A stretch of DNA of 64,000 bases from JACVRW01 sp963751105 (lineage in GTDB: Bacteria; Actinomycetota; Thermoleophilia; Solirubrobacterales; Thermoleophilaceae), in the NCBI GenBank assembly GCA_963751105.1, contig CAVVTG010000002.1, positions 1,984,001-2,048,000 on the forward strand, in the 5' to 3' direction. The notes under the pieces are model-generated. The model saw nothing but the letters and a program-made list of their open reading frames with translations. It was not told the DNA's origin and did not search any database. The translations under genes and the position numbers were made by a program. Below, one piece after another: positions 1-7,442 of the stretch; position 1 is the first letter of the stretch, and each line of letters starts with the position of its first letter.

Positions 1-795
1 GAGGCGCCGGCACACTCGTACCAGCTCCCGCATGTCGTCCAGCGAGATCGGTGAGGCCCAGCCCGGCGGCTCGAGCGCCTCACCGTGCTGTTGGGGAGAA
101 CGAACGCTCGCGCGCGCCGCGCGCTCGCTGGACTGCCGCTGAGCCTCGTCGGCGATCTGAGCGGGCTCGGCGCCGTAGTAGCGCGGATGGGCGACGAAGT
201 TCTGCAGGATCACCTCCTGGAGGTGGCCGTACTCGGCGTGCACGGCGGCCAGCGCCTCGAGGCCGGCCACCCGCTCCTCGGCCGACTCGCCGATCCCCAC
301 GAGGATCCCGCTGGTGAACGGGATGCGCAGCTCACCCGCCGCCCGGATCGTGGCCAGGCGCACTTCCGGGTGCTTGGTCGGCGACCCCTGGTGGACCACC
401 AGGTCGGGGTTGACCGACTCCAGCATCAGCCCCTGCGACGCGGTCACCTCGCGCAGGCGCCCGAGGTCCTCTCGGGAGAGCGCACCGAGGTTGGTGTGGG
501 GCAGCATCCCGCGTTCGAGCGCCCGTTCACAGGCCCAGGCCACATAGGCGGTGAAGTCGGCGTGCCCGTATTCGCCCAGCCGCTCGGCCACCACCGGATT
601 GACCTCGGGCTTTTCACCGGTCAGCACGAGCAGCTCCTTGGCGCCGCGCCGGGCCGCGTCGTCGAGGATCTTCTCCACCTCCTGCGGCGAGTGGAGGTGC
701 GCCTGGTGGGTGGCGAAGGCGCAGTACTTGCAGTAGCACCGGCAGGTGCGCGACAGCGAAAGCGTGAAGTTCCGCGAGAAGGTGACCCGCCGCAT
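1..795 (-). CDS. cofG: 7,8-didemethyl-8-hydroxy-5-deazariboflavin synthase subunit CofG (partial)
   Basis: Radical-SAM enzyme of coenzyme F420 biosynthesis; CofG and CofH make the deazaflavin Fo from a diaminouracil and tyrosine. The gene runs off the left edge, so only the first 265 codons are seen, with no stop. The Cx3Cx2C iron-sulfur motif is at C18, C22 and C25 (CRCYCKYC). Family stretches such as LLVLTGEKPEV, MLPHTNLG, VVHQGSPTKHPE and IPFTSGILVGIGES follow in order. The start ATG at 795 gives the normal CofG N-terminus. Actinobacteria often carry a fused CofG-CofH (FbiC); the missing 3' end decides that here. An F420-type LLM oxidoreductase lies at 20886. Confidence 0.93.
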   Translation of the reverse strand, partial: MRRVTFSRNFTLSLSRTCRCYCKYCAFATHQAHLHSPQEVEKILDDAARRGAKELLVLTGEKPEVNPVVAERLGEYGHADFTAYVAWACERALERGMLPHTNLGALSREDLGRLREVTASQGLMLESVNPDLVVHQGSPTKHPEVRLATIRAAGELRIPFTSGILVGIGESAEERVAGLEALAAVHAEYGHLQEVILQNFVAHPRYYGAEPAQIADEAQRQSSERAARASVRSPQQHGEALEPPGWASPISLDDMRELVRVCRRL

Positions 796-855
796 TGGCC
801 CAGTCTAGGTAGGCACACGCACGGGCGAGTGCGCGGCGCTCAGCCCGCCCGCGCC

Positions 856-861
856 TAGCCT
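856..861 (+). promoter_or_regulatory. -10 box TAGCCT, leaderless-type start
   Basis: TAGCCT fits TAnnnT and ends 7 bases before the GTG at 869, so transcription should begin at or next to the start codon. The same layout recurs at many genes in the window. Confidence 0.4.
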
Positions 862-868
862 TGCCGGC

Positions 869-1792
869 GTGCGCCGCCTGATGCTCGCCCCGCTGGTGCT
901 GCTCGCCGCCTGTGGCGGGGGCGAGACCGGGCGCGAGGCCACGCTCGCCCTCGACTTCCAGCCCAACGCCGTCCACGCCGGGATCTACGCCGCCGAGCGT
1001 GAGGGCGGGGACGTGAATCTCGAGGTGCGCGTGCCGGGCGCGTCAACCGACTCGCTGAAGCTGCTGGCGGCCGGCCGCGCGGACATGGCCGTGGTGGACA
1101 TCCACGACCTCGGGCTGGCGCGTGAACGGGGCAGCGACGTGGTGGGCGTGGGCGCGCTGGTCCAGCGTCCGCTGGCCGCTGTCATCGCCCGCGCCGGGGA
1201 GGTGCGCCGGCCGCGGGACCTGGAGGGGCGCCGCGTGGGCGTGACCGGGCTGGCCTCCGACCAGGCGGTGCTGCGCGCCGTGGTGGAGGCGGACGGGGGC
1301 GATTACCGACGGGTGGAGACGGTCACCATCGGCTTTGCCGCGGTGCCGAGCCTGGTCACCGGGCGGGTCGACGCGGTGGTCTCGTTCTGGAACGTCGAGG
1401 GTGTTGCCCTCCGCGCGCGCGGCGTGCGCACCCGCGAGTTCCGGGTTGACGAGTTCGGAGCGCCGCGCTACCCCGAGCTCGTCCTGGCGGTGGAGCGCGA
1501 GACGCTCGATGAGCGGCGCGAGCTCATCGACACGGTGCTCGCCGCAGTGGCGGCCGGAACCCGGGCCGCACTCCGCGACCGGCGCGCGGCGGTCGACGAT
1601 CTGGTGCGGGCCTCGGGGGCGGACCGGCCGCTGATCCGTGCCCAGCTCGGGGCCGTGGCGCCGGCGCTGCGTCCCCCGATTCGCCTCGACCGGCGGGCGC
1701 TGGAGGGGTGGGCCGACTTCGACCTGCGCTTCGGAATCCTCGACGCTCGGCCCGACGTGGACCGTGCATTTGCCGTGCCGCGTGGTAAATGA
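869..1792 (+). CDS. NMT1/THI5-like substrate-binding lipoprotein
   Basis: Extracytoplasmic solute-binding protein of 307 residues. The N-terminus is a lipoprotein signal with a lipobox ending at C15 (LLAAC), so it should be anchored outside the membrane. The stretch LDFQPNAVHAGIYAAE matches the family motif that in ThiY/THI5 proteins binds a pyrimidine precursor of thiamine; sulfonate and nitrate binders share the fold, so the ligand is not fixed. No ABC permease or ATPase gene is adjacent. Its last bases (ATGA) overlap the start of a diguanylate cyclase gene, which suggests joint translation. The GTG at 869 is chosen because it yields the signal peptide and has a -10 box 7 bases upstream. 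Confidence 0.82.
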   Translation: MRRLMLAPLVLLAACGGGETGREATLALDFQPNAVHAGIYAAEREGGDVNLEVRVPGASTDSLKLLAAGRADMAVVDIHDLGLARERGSDVVGVGALVQRPLAAVIARAGEVRRPRDLEGRRVGVTGLASDQAVLRAVVEADGGDYRRVETVTIGFAAVPSLVTGRVDAVVSFWNVEGVALRARGVRTREFRVDEFGAPRYPELVLAVERETLDERRELIDTVLAAVAAGTRAALRDRRAAVDDLVRASGADRPLIRAQLGAVAPALRPPIRLDRRALEGWADFDLRFGILDARPDVDRAFAVPRGK

Positions 1793-2853
1793 TTCGTCGC
1801 AACGCGCCGATCATCAAACTGAACGTGCCCTACTACTTCACCAACCTGAGTCTCTACCGGCGCCTGGCCGTGTTCGTGTGGCTGCTGGGTGGTGCGCTCG
1901 TACTGCTTCTGTTCGCCTTCGCGCCGCCCACCGAGGCGATCGGCGACGCCGGCTGGTGGCTGGGCGGCGCGAGCGTGGTGGTGTCGCTGGCGATGGCCGC
2001 TTGGATCGCCCGGCCGGCCTCTCACATCACGGTCAGCCTGCTGTCCTGGAGCAGCTTCCTGGGCCTCGCCCAAACGGCCATGCTCCAGTGGCTTGCCGGC
2101 GGGGTCGACGCGCCCTACAACGAGCTGCTGCTGCTCAACGTCTTCGGCAGCGCCTCGCTTCACCCCGCGCGCCGAATGCCGGCCTACCTCGTGCTGGTGG
2201 CAGCGGTGGCGATCGCCCCGCTCCTCTACGACGGCTGGGACCGAGCCACCGCCGGCGCCACGGCCGCCTATCTCGTGCTGCTCACCGGGATCGCGCTGCT
2301 GTCGATGCTGTTCGTGCGGGGCACCGACGAGCAGAAGGCCGGGCTGCGAGCCGCTGAGCAGCTGGCCGAGGAGTCCGCCCGCACCGACGCGCTCACGCGG
2401 CTGGCCAACCGGCGGGCCTTCGACGAGACGCTCACCCAGGAGCTCGCGCGCGTGCAGCGCAACGGTGCCCCGCTGAGCCTGATGGTCGGCGACCTCGACG
2501 GCTTCAAGAGGATCAACGACGAGTTCGGTCACCTCATCGGAGACGAGCTCCTGGTCCGCGCCGGGGCGGCGATCGAGGGCGCGATTCGGCGCGGCGATCG
2601 CTGTTTTCGGTGGGGCGGCGACGAGTTCGCCGTGCTGCTGCCCGACACCGCCCGCGACGACGCCAGTCGCGTGTGCGAGCGCGTCAGCGCCGCGGTCCGC
2701 GTGGAGGTCCAGGCGCCCGACGGTCAGGCCGTCACGATCTCCTGCGGCCTGGCCGAGCTGGCCCGGGAGATGGACGCCGACGAGCTGACCGGCACCGCCG
2801 ACCTCGCGCTGATGGACGAGAAGGCCCGTCGCCGGGCCGACCTGGCGATCTAG
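1789..2853 (+). CDS. Membrane diguanylate cyclase (GGDEF protein)
   Basis: Makes cyclic di-GMP from two GTP. The first 185 or so residues form about five or six hydrophobic segments; a cytoplasmic GGDEF domain follows from about residue 200. The active-site GGDEF is at residues 276-280. An RxxD product-inhibition site (RRGD, residues 267-270) lies exactly five residues before it, so feedback control by c-di-GMP is expected. The ATG overlaps the stop of the binding-lipoprotein gene by 4 bases. The membrane part matches no named sensor domain I know. The 3' end overlaps the convergent gene at 2850 by 4 bases. Confidence 0.92.
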   Translation: MIRRNAPIIKLNVPYYFTNLSLYRRLAVFVWLLGGALVLLLFAFAPPTEAIGDAGWWLGGASVVVSLAMAAWIARPASHITVSLLSWSSFLGLAQTAMLQWLAGGVDAPYNELLLLNVFGSASLHPARRMPAYLVLVAAVAIAPLLYDGWDRATAGATAAYLVLLTGIALLSMLFVRGTDEQKAGLRAAEQLAEESARTDALTRLANRRAFDETLTQELARVQRNGAPLSLMVGDLDGFKRINDEFGHLIGDELLVRAGAAIEGAIRRGDRCFRWGGDEFAVLLPDTARDDASRVCERVSAAVRVEVQAPDGQAVTISCGLAELAREMDADELTGTADLALMDEKARRRADLAI

Positions 2854-3164
2854 CCGGCGCGCAGCATCGCCTCGACCAGAGCAGCCGGCTCGCGCGCCAT
2901 GCGCGAGCGCGGCACCACCCGCTCGAAGCCCGCCTGCTCGGCGCGCGTGCGGACGTCCTGCTCGACGTGCGAGTAGAAGCCGAGCCGGGGCAGGCCCGCC
3001 GACCTCGACCGCTCGATCTGCTCGTCCGGATCCGCGGTCAGGTCCACCACCAGCAGCTCGGCGCCGTCATCGGGAGCGACGAGGTCGTGGCCGGCGGCGC
3101 TGAGAGCGCCCTGGAGCTTCGAGCCGAAGAGCAGGTCAGGGCAGAGCAGAGCGACCCGGGCCAT
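2850..3164 (-). CDS. Small receiver-like protein, unknown function
   Basis: 104 residues. The pattern (VALLCPDLLFGSKLQGALSAAG, then ELLVVDLTADP, then a C-terminal LVEAMLRAG helix) looks like a minimal response-regulator receiver fold: a hydrophobic first strand, a DLT at the place of the phospho-acceptor strand, and a final helix. I do not see a full acidic pocket, so phosphorylation is doubtful. It follows the gene at 3172 closely on the same strand and may share its transcript. The function is not known. Confidence 0.6.
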   Translation of the reverse strand: MARVALLCPDLLFGSKLQGALSAAGHDLVAPDDGAELLVVDLTADPDEQIERSRSAGLPRLGFYSHVEQDVRTRAEQAGFERVVPRSRMAREPAALVEAMLRAG

Positions 3165-3171
3165 GCCGCAG

Positions 3172-3534
3172 CTACTGGTCGCGCCGTCGGCGAAATTCCT
3201 GGCGCACCGACTCCGGACGGCCCCACATCTGGACCACCTCGACCCGGCCGGTCCGGGCCTCGCGCACGGCCAGCTCGCCGGCGATGCCCAGCTCGTCGAT
3301 CAGGGCAAGCGTCCCGTGGGCGGTCTCCGCAGCGGCCGCGTGCCCGAACTCGTGGGCCACCCGTATGCGCCAGTGCCAGTCCGCTTGGGAGTACGGCAAC
3401 GCGTTGATCTGGACCATGAGCGTGGCGGCCTCGATGTAGCGGTCCTCGTCGAAGATGCGCATGTCGAGCTCGAGCTGGGTCCAGTCGGGCGGCAGCGTGT
3501 CGACCACGGCCTGGAAGTCGTCGGCGAGCGGCAT
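3172..3534 (-). CDS. Conserved hypothetical protein, 120 aa
   Basis: I do not recognise this protein. The start MPLADDF at 3534 is preferred to an upstream ATG at 3618, which would overlap the regulator gene ending at 3548. It is soluble, rich in charged residues and tryptophan (ADWHWRIRVAHEFGHAAAAE). The HEFGH string recalls the HExxH zinc-protease motif but has F and G in place of the two middle positions after HE, so catalysis is unproven. It lies 13 bases after the MntR-type regulator gene on the same strand and may be the tail of that operon. Confidence 0.55.
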   Translation of the reverse strand: MPLADDFQAVVDTLPPDWTQLELDMRIFDEDRYIEAATLMVQINALPYSQADWHWRIRVAHEFGHAAAAETAHGTLALIDELGIAGELAVREARTGRVEVVQMWGRPESVRQEFRRRRDQ

Positions 3535-3547
3535 CCGGGACCAGAGG

Positions 3548-4231
3548 CTACCCGGTGGTGACCACGCGCATGGCCTGCGCCAGCTGATCTCCGAAGGCGT
3601 GGCGGCGCCCTTGGGCACGCACCGTGAGCGGCCCGCCGAACGGCTCGCGCCCGGTCAGCTCGAGCTCGTCGCCCGGCGCGATCCCGCGCTCGGAGAGGTA
3701 GCGGAGCATCTCCGAATTGGAGTCGGACACGCGGGTGAAGACGCCCCGCTCGCCGGGGCGGAGGTCCGCGAGAGCGCGGGTGGGTTCCTCGTCGATCTCG
3801 CCGTCCGCGGTGGGAATCGGATCGCCGTGCGGGTCGTGGGTCGGGTTGCCCAGCTTGTCGGCGATCAGCTCCGAGAGCTCGGGCGAGATGGCGTGCTCGA
3901 GGCGTTCCGCCTCGTCGTGCACGCGATCCCAGGGCATGCCGAGCGCCTCGGCCAGATAGAGCTCGAGCAGACGGTGGTGACGCAAGACGGCCAGCGCCAC
4001 CCGCTTCCCCGGGCGCGTGAGGCGGACACCGTGGTAGGGCTCGCGCGAGACCAGGCCCATCGCCTCGAGGCGCTTGACCATCGAGGACGCGGAGGCCGGT
4101 GAGACGTCGAGCCGCTCGGCGAGCGCCGAGGTGGACACGGGCTCCTTGCTGCGCTGGGACAGCGACCAGATCGCCTTGGCGTAGTCCTGGACGGCGCCCG
4201 TGATCTCGCTGGTGTCGGTGTTCGTGGCCAT
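3548..4231 (-). CDS. MntR-type metal-dependent repressor (DtxR family)
   Basis: 227 residues: winged helix (about 10-70), dimerisation/metal domain (about 70-140) and a C-terminal FeoA/SH3-like domain (about 155-227). Compared with DtxR, the place of Met10 holds Asp (VQDYAKAIW) and the place of Cys102 holds Glu (VHDEAERLEH). Both changes are those of manganese-sensing MntR rather than iron-sensing DtxR/IdeR. The other ligands (RHH, the VH histidine, final EH) are kept. The ATG at 4231 shares one base with the stop of the ZIP gene (TGATG), so it is the last gene of the oxidase-ZIP-regulator operon. It probably controls that operon through the palindrome at 6493. Confidence 0.88.
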   Translation of the reverse strand: MATNTDTSEITGAVQDYAKAIWSLSQRSKEPVSTSALAERLDVSPASASSMVKRLEAMGLVSREPYHGVRLTRPGKRVALAVLRHHRLLELYLAEALGMPWDRVHDEAERLEHAISPELSELIADKLGNPTHDPHGDPIPTADGEIDEEPTRALADLRPGERGVFTRVSDSNSEMLRYLSERGIAPGDELELTGREPFGGPLTVRAQGRRHAFGDQLAQAMRVVTTG

Positions 4232-5433
4232 CAGACGGAGATGAGCAGCCCGGTCACGTACATCACGAGCAGGCCGGTGAGCAGGCCGATGGAGGCGAGC
4301 GGATGCAGGAAGCGGCCGGTGTCGTCGCGCACCTGGGGGGCGATCTGGACGATGACCTGGGCGATGGCGCCGGCGCCGATGCCGAACATCAGTGCGGCCA
4401 GGCTCGGGTTGAAGGCCGACGCGCCGATCCAGGCGCCGACCACGGCCGGAGCGCCGGCCAGCACGCCCAGCCCGACCAGGCGTCCCAGCCGCACCCGCGG
4501 CTCGCGGGACACGGGGGCGACGATCGCGAGGCCCTCGGTGGTGTTGTGGATGGCGAAGCCCACCACCAGCGCCGCGCCGAGCGCCAGGGAGCCGACGGCG
4601 TAGGCGGAGCCGATCGCCAGTCCTTCCCCGAGGTTGTGGAGGCCAATCCCGAGCGCCACCAGGAAGGCGGCCCGGTAGCCAAAGCTGGCGCCCGCTTTCT
4701 CGGTCTTTTCCTTCTCGCGCCCCTTGCGCGCTCTCAGCCAGGAATCCGTGGCGGCGAGGGCGAGGTACGCCCCCGCGGCGCCGAGCCAGACCAGCGCCGC
4801 GCCGCCGAGGGAGGCCGGGCCGGCGCCCGCCAGCTCGGTGCCCTCCAGCAGAGCGTCGACGCCGAGGAAGGCGAGCAGGCCGATGGTGAAGGCGAGCAGG
4901 AAGCGCATCCAGCGGCGGTCCACCCCGCGCACCCAGGGCAACCACAGCATCCCGATGGCCACCGGGATGACACCCACGTAGAGGCCGATCAGGGCCATCA
5001 GCCCGTAGAAGCCGACATCCGCTTCGGGCGTGTCGACCGCCGCCTCGATGGCGTGATCGATGGTCGCGCCGGTGGCGGTGAGCAGCACGACGTCGTACGC
5101 CTGACCCTCCAGCCACGGGTACTGGGCGTCGATCGTGGAGGTCCCGAGGCGGCCGATCTCGTCGTTCGACTGGGTGAAGTCGACGAAGGCGTCGTTGATG
5201 ATCACCTGCCGGATCTCCACCGGATCCGCTCCATCGTTGCGAACGTGGAGCTCGATCTGGCCCGGCTCCAGCACCGTCCGCTCCACCGCGAGGTTCTCCT
5301 CGGGCACGCCGATGCGGTCCAGCCCCGGCGCGTCGAGCGCCACGAACAACCCGATGGCAAGCGCCAGTACCAGCAGCGGCGCCAGGCCCGCGATCCAGCC
5401 CGGGCGGCGGCTGGTGAGCGTGGCGGCCTCCAT
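4231..5433 (-). CDS. ZIP-family metal permease with extracytoplasmic N-terminal domain
   Basis: 400 residues. The C-terminal part is a GufA/ZIP-type transporter with the metal-site motifs HNLGEG (266-271) and HNTTEG (296-301), as in TM4 and TM5 of divalent metal ZIPs. It is longer than usual ZIPs (about 250-300). Residues 12-33 form a first membrane helix. Residues 38-132 form a beta-rich domain (IELHVRNDGADPVEIRQVII) that should lie outside the membrane. A lysine/glutamate-rich loop precedes TM4. Start and stop codons each share one base with the neighbouring genes (GATGG junctions), so expression is tightly coupled to the oxidase and regulator. Substrate probably Mn, Zn or Fe; the direction is not decidable from sequence. 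Confidence 0.88.
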   Translation of the reverse strand: MEAATLTSRRPGWIAGLAPLLVLALAIGLFVALDAPGLDRIGVPEENLAVERTVLEPGQIELHVRNDGADPVEIRQVIINDAFVDFTQSNDEIGRLGTSTIDAQYPWLEGQAYDVVLLTATGATIDHAIEAAVDTPEADVGFYGLMALIGLYVGVIPVAIGMLWLPWVRGVDRRWMRFLLAFTIGLLAFLGVDALLEGTELAGAGPASLGGAALVWLGAAGAYLALAATDSWLRARKGREKEKTEKAGASFGYRAAFLVALGIGLHNLGEGLAIGSAYAVGSLALGAALVVGFAIHNTTEGLAIVAPVSREPRVRLGRLVGLGVLAGAPAVVGAWIGASAFNPSLAALMFGIGAGAIAQVIVQIAPQVRDDTGRFLHPLASIGLLTGLLVMYVTGLLISV

Positions 5434-6467
5434 CAGTCGACCACCTCGAAGAAGCCCATCCAGCCCAATTCGGCGAACTCGGAGACGTGCGCGTGGAACA
5501 TGTACTTGCCGGTGTAGGGGAAGCGCAGCTCGAGGATCCCGCGCTCGCCCTGGCCCTGGATGACGGTGTCGGTGAAGTCGCGCGACTCGAGCTTCGTGCC
5601 CGTCGGGTAGTAGTCGAAGAAGTTCGCGTGGATGTGAAACGAGTTGACGAAGTCGTACTCGAGCACGTTGACCAGGTAGATCCGCACGAGCTCGCCGCGC
5701 TTGACCCGAACAGGACGGTGCATGTACTCGAAGGCGACGGTGTTGACGGCGTAGACGTCGTTGGCGCGATCGAAGTTCGTGTCGAACCCGTTCATCACCA
5801 TCACGAGCTCGTCCGCAGGTGGGCGGCCGTCCTTGGGGTCGATGATGAAGGTCCCGTAGAGCCCCTTGGCGATGTGCTCGGCCAGTGGCGTGGAGTGGCA
5901 GTGGTAGAGGTGCAGGCCGAACGGCGTGGCGTCGAACTCGTAGACGGTGCTGCGACCCGGGTCGATGTTCCCGGCGCCCACGTCGGGGATGCCGTCCATC
6001 ACGTCGCGGTGAACGCCGTGGAAGTGCATGGTGTGAGGGTGCGTGCCCCCGTTGACAAAGCGGACCCGCAGCCGCTCGCCCTCGCGCGCACGCAGCGTCG
6101 GCCCGGGCACCCGCCCGTTGTAGGTCCAGGCCAGGTACTTGACACCCGGGGCGACCTCGATCTCCTTCTCCTGCGCGACTATCTCCCACTCGCGCACGCC
6201 GCCGACCACCCGTCCCTCGTCGAAGTCGCGCAGGATCTCCTGAGGGTCGAAGCCGTTGACGGCGGGGTCGACCCGGCCCTTGGCGCCGATGTGATCCGAG
6301 GCGCGGTGGATGGCCGCGCGGTGGCCGTTGTGCTCGGCGGCGGAGGCGCCACTGTCGTGCAGACCCCGGTGGGGCACGATCTCGTGAAGGACCGGAATGG
6401 TGGCCCCCACGGCGGCAGCGCCGCCGAGGAGACGGCGCCGAGAAAGTTTGTTTGATCCAGAATCCAT
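5433..6467 (-). CDS. Tat-exported two-domain multicopper oxidase
   Basis: 344 residues. The N-terminus has a twin-arginine signal (SRRRLLGG, 9-16), so export of the folded copper enzyme is expected. Four His-x-His motifs for a trinuclear cluster are present: HFH 148-150, HCH 189-191, HIH 278-280, HAH 325-327. The type-1 copper Cys (C190) lies in domain 1 (HCHSTPLAEH). The last motif, HAH, lacks a Cys, so this is a two-domain oxidase and not a three-domain laccase. Known members oxidise metals, phenols or nitrite. Linkage to a ZIP permease and an MntR-type regulator favours a metal substrate (inference). The ATG at 6467 is 9 bases from a good -10 box. Confidence 0.9.
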   Translation of the reverse strand: MDSGSNKLSRRRLLGGAAAVGATIPVLHEIVPHRGLHDSGASAAEHNGHRAAIHRASDHIGAKGRVDPAVNGFDPQEILRDFDEGRVVGGVREWEIVAQEKEIEVAPGVKYLAWTYNGRVPGPTLRAREGERLRVRFVNGGTHPHTMHFHGVHRDVMDGIPDVGAGNIDPGRSTVYEFDATPFGLHLYHCHSTPLAEHIAKGLYGTFIIDPKDGRPPADELVMVMNGFDTNFDRANDVYAVNTVAFEYMHRPVRVKRGELVRIYLVNVLEYDFVNSFHIHANFFDYYPTGTKLESRDFTDTVIQGQGERGILELRFPYTGKYMFHAHVSEFAELGWMGFFEVVD

Positions 6468-6476
6468 GCTTTGCCT

Positions 6477-6505
6477 AATATACGACCACGATTTAGGCTT
6501 GTCTA
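6477..6505 (-). promoter_or_regulatory. Promoter of the oxidase-ZIP-regulator operon
   Basis: On the minus strand TAGACA (6505-6500) and TATATT (6482-6477) are 17 bases apart, a good sigma-70-type pair. TATATT ends 9 bases before the ATG at 6467, so the message should be leaderless or nearly so. The -35 box lies inside the palindrome at 6493-6506. Confidence 0.6.
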
Positions 6506-6506
6506 A
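6493..6506. promoter_or_regulatory. DtxR/MntR-style operator TTAGGCTTGTCTAA
   Basis: A near-perfect inverted repeat with TTAG/CTAA ends, as in boxes of the DtxR family. It covers the -35 box of the oxidase operon and sits directly upstream of the -10 of the divergent ygfZ-like gene, so a bound repressor could block both. A second GCCTAA/TTAGGC pairing (6473-6478 with 6493-6498) adds a possible half site. Confidence 0.6.
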
Positions 6507-6509
6507 AAG

Positions 6510-6515
6510 TACACT
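6510..6515 (+). promoter_or_regulatory. -10 box TACACT of the ygfZ-like gene
   Basis: TACACT ends 6 bases before the GTG at 6522. This decides the start: the GTG at 6516 would touch the -10 box, while 6522 fits the leaderless spacing seen elsewhere. Confidence 0.45.
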
Positions 6516-6521
6516 GTGGCT

Positions 6522-7442
6522 GTGATCGCCACAACCGACTACGAGCTCGTGACCGAGGCAGTGGGTCTCGTCGACCGCTCCGACCGGGCCAAGTTCGTCG
6601 CGCGGGGCGGCGAAGCCGCCGATTTCCTCCAGGGCCAGGTCTCGAACGACGTGGAGGCGCTCCCACCGGGGGGCGGCTGTTACGCCACGATCCTGACCAC
6701 CAAGGGCAAGCTGCGCACCGACCTGCGCATCCTGCGCTCGCCCGGCGGCGACTTCTTCTGGCTCGACACCGAGGCCATCGGCCACGCCGTGGTGCGCCAC
6801 ATGCTCCAGACCTACTCGCTGGGCCGCGACGTCCAGTGGGAGGACCTCACCGCCGGCCACTCGATCCTGTCGCTGGTGGGCCCCGGCGCCGACGCGCTCG
6901 TCGAGCCCACGCCGGGCGCCGTCGAGCACTCCGTGATCGACTCCGGCGAGGGCCTGTGGGCGCGCACCGACCTCGGCCTCGATCTGCTCTGCGCCGCCTC
7001 GCGGGCGGGCAAGTGGCGTGAGCGGCTCGGCGTGGAGGAGGTCTCCGGTGAGGCCGTCGAGTGCGTGCGGATCGAATCCGGGCGGCCGCGCCTCGGCTAC
7101 GACATGGACGCCGAGACCATGCCCCAGGAGGCGGGCATCAACGACCGGGCGGTGAGCTTCACCAAGGGGTGCTACGTCGGCCAGGAGACGGTCGCCCGGC
7201 TGCACTACCGCGGCAAGCCCAACCGCCACCTGCGCGGGCTGAGGCTGTCCGAGCCGGGCGAGCGGGGCACCGACATCCTGCTCGGCGAGCGAGTGGTCGG
7301 ACGCGTGGCCTCCACCACCGTCTCGCCGCGCTTCGGCCCGATCGCGCTCGCGCTGGTGCGCCGCGAGGCCGAGCCGGGCAGCACGGTCACCGTGAACGGC
7401 GCCGGCGCCGAGGTCGTCGGGCTACCGTTCACCCGTGACTGA
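6522..7442 (+). CDS. ygfZ: YgfZ/GcvT-like folate-binding protein
   Basis: 306 residues. YgfZ proteins bind folate and help repair or assemble certain iron-sulfur enzymes. The diagnostic KGCYVGQE motif is present in the C-terminal half (TKGCYVGQETVARLHYRG), and the N-terminal GcvT-like domain carries FLQGQVSNDV and TTKGKLRTDL. The start GTG at 6522 (MIATTDYELV) is preferred; a GTG at 6516 adds two residues. Its promoter lies back to back with the metal operon and shares the palindrome at 6493, which hints at metal-linked control. The last 8 bases overlap the acyltransferase gene. Confidence 0.9.
   Translation: MIATTDYELVTEAVGLVDRSDRAKFVARGGEAADFLQGQVSNDVEALPPGGGCYATILTTKGKLRTDLRILRSPGGDFFWLDTEAIGHAVVRHMLQTYSLGRDVQWEDLTAGHSILSLVGPGADALVEPTPGAVEHSVIDSGEGLWARTDLGLDLLCAASRAGKWRERLGVEEVSGEAVECVRIESGRPRLGYDMDAETMPQEAGINDRAVSFTKGCYVGQETVARLHYRGKPNRHLRGLRLSEPGERGTDILLGERVVGRVASTTVSPRFGPIALALVRREAEPGSTVTVNGAGAEVVGLPFTRD

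Noticed and set aside
85..858. Open plus-strand frame at the left edge
   Set aside because: It is the mirror of cofG, whose minus-strand frame has the iron-sulfur motif and family sequence throughout.
3548..5116. Single long minus-strand frame that seems to join the regulator to the region upstream
   Set aside because: Its upstream part is the wrong frame of the ZIP gene. The regulator starts at the ATG at 4231, which shares a base with the ZIP stop.
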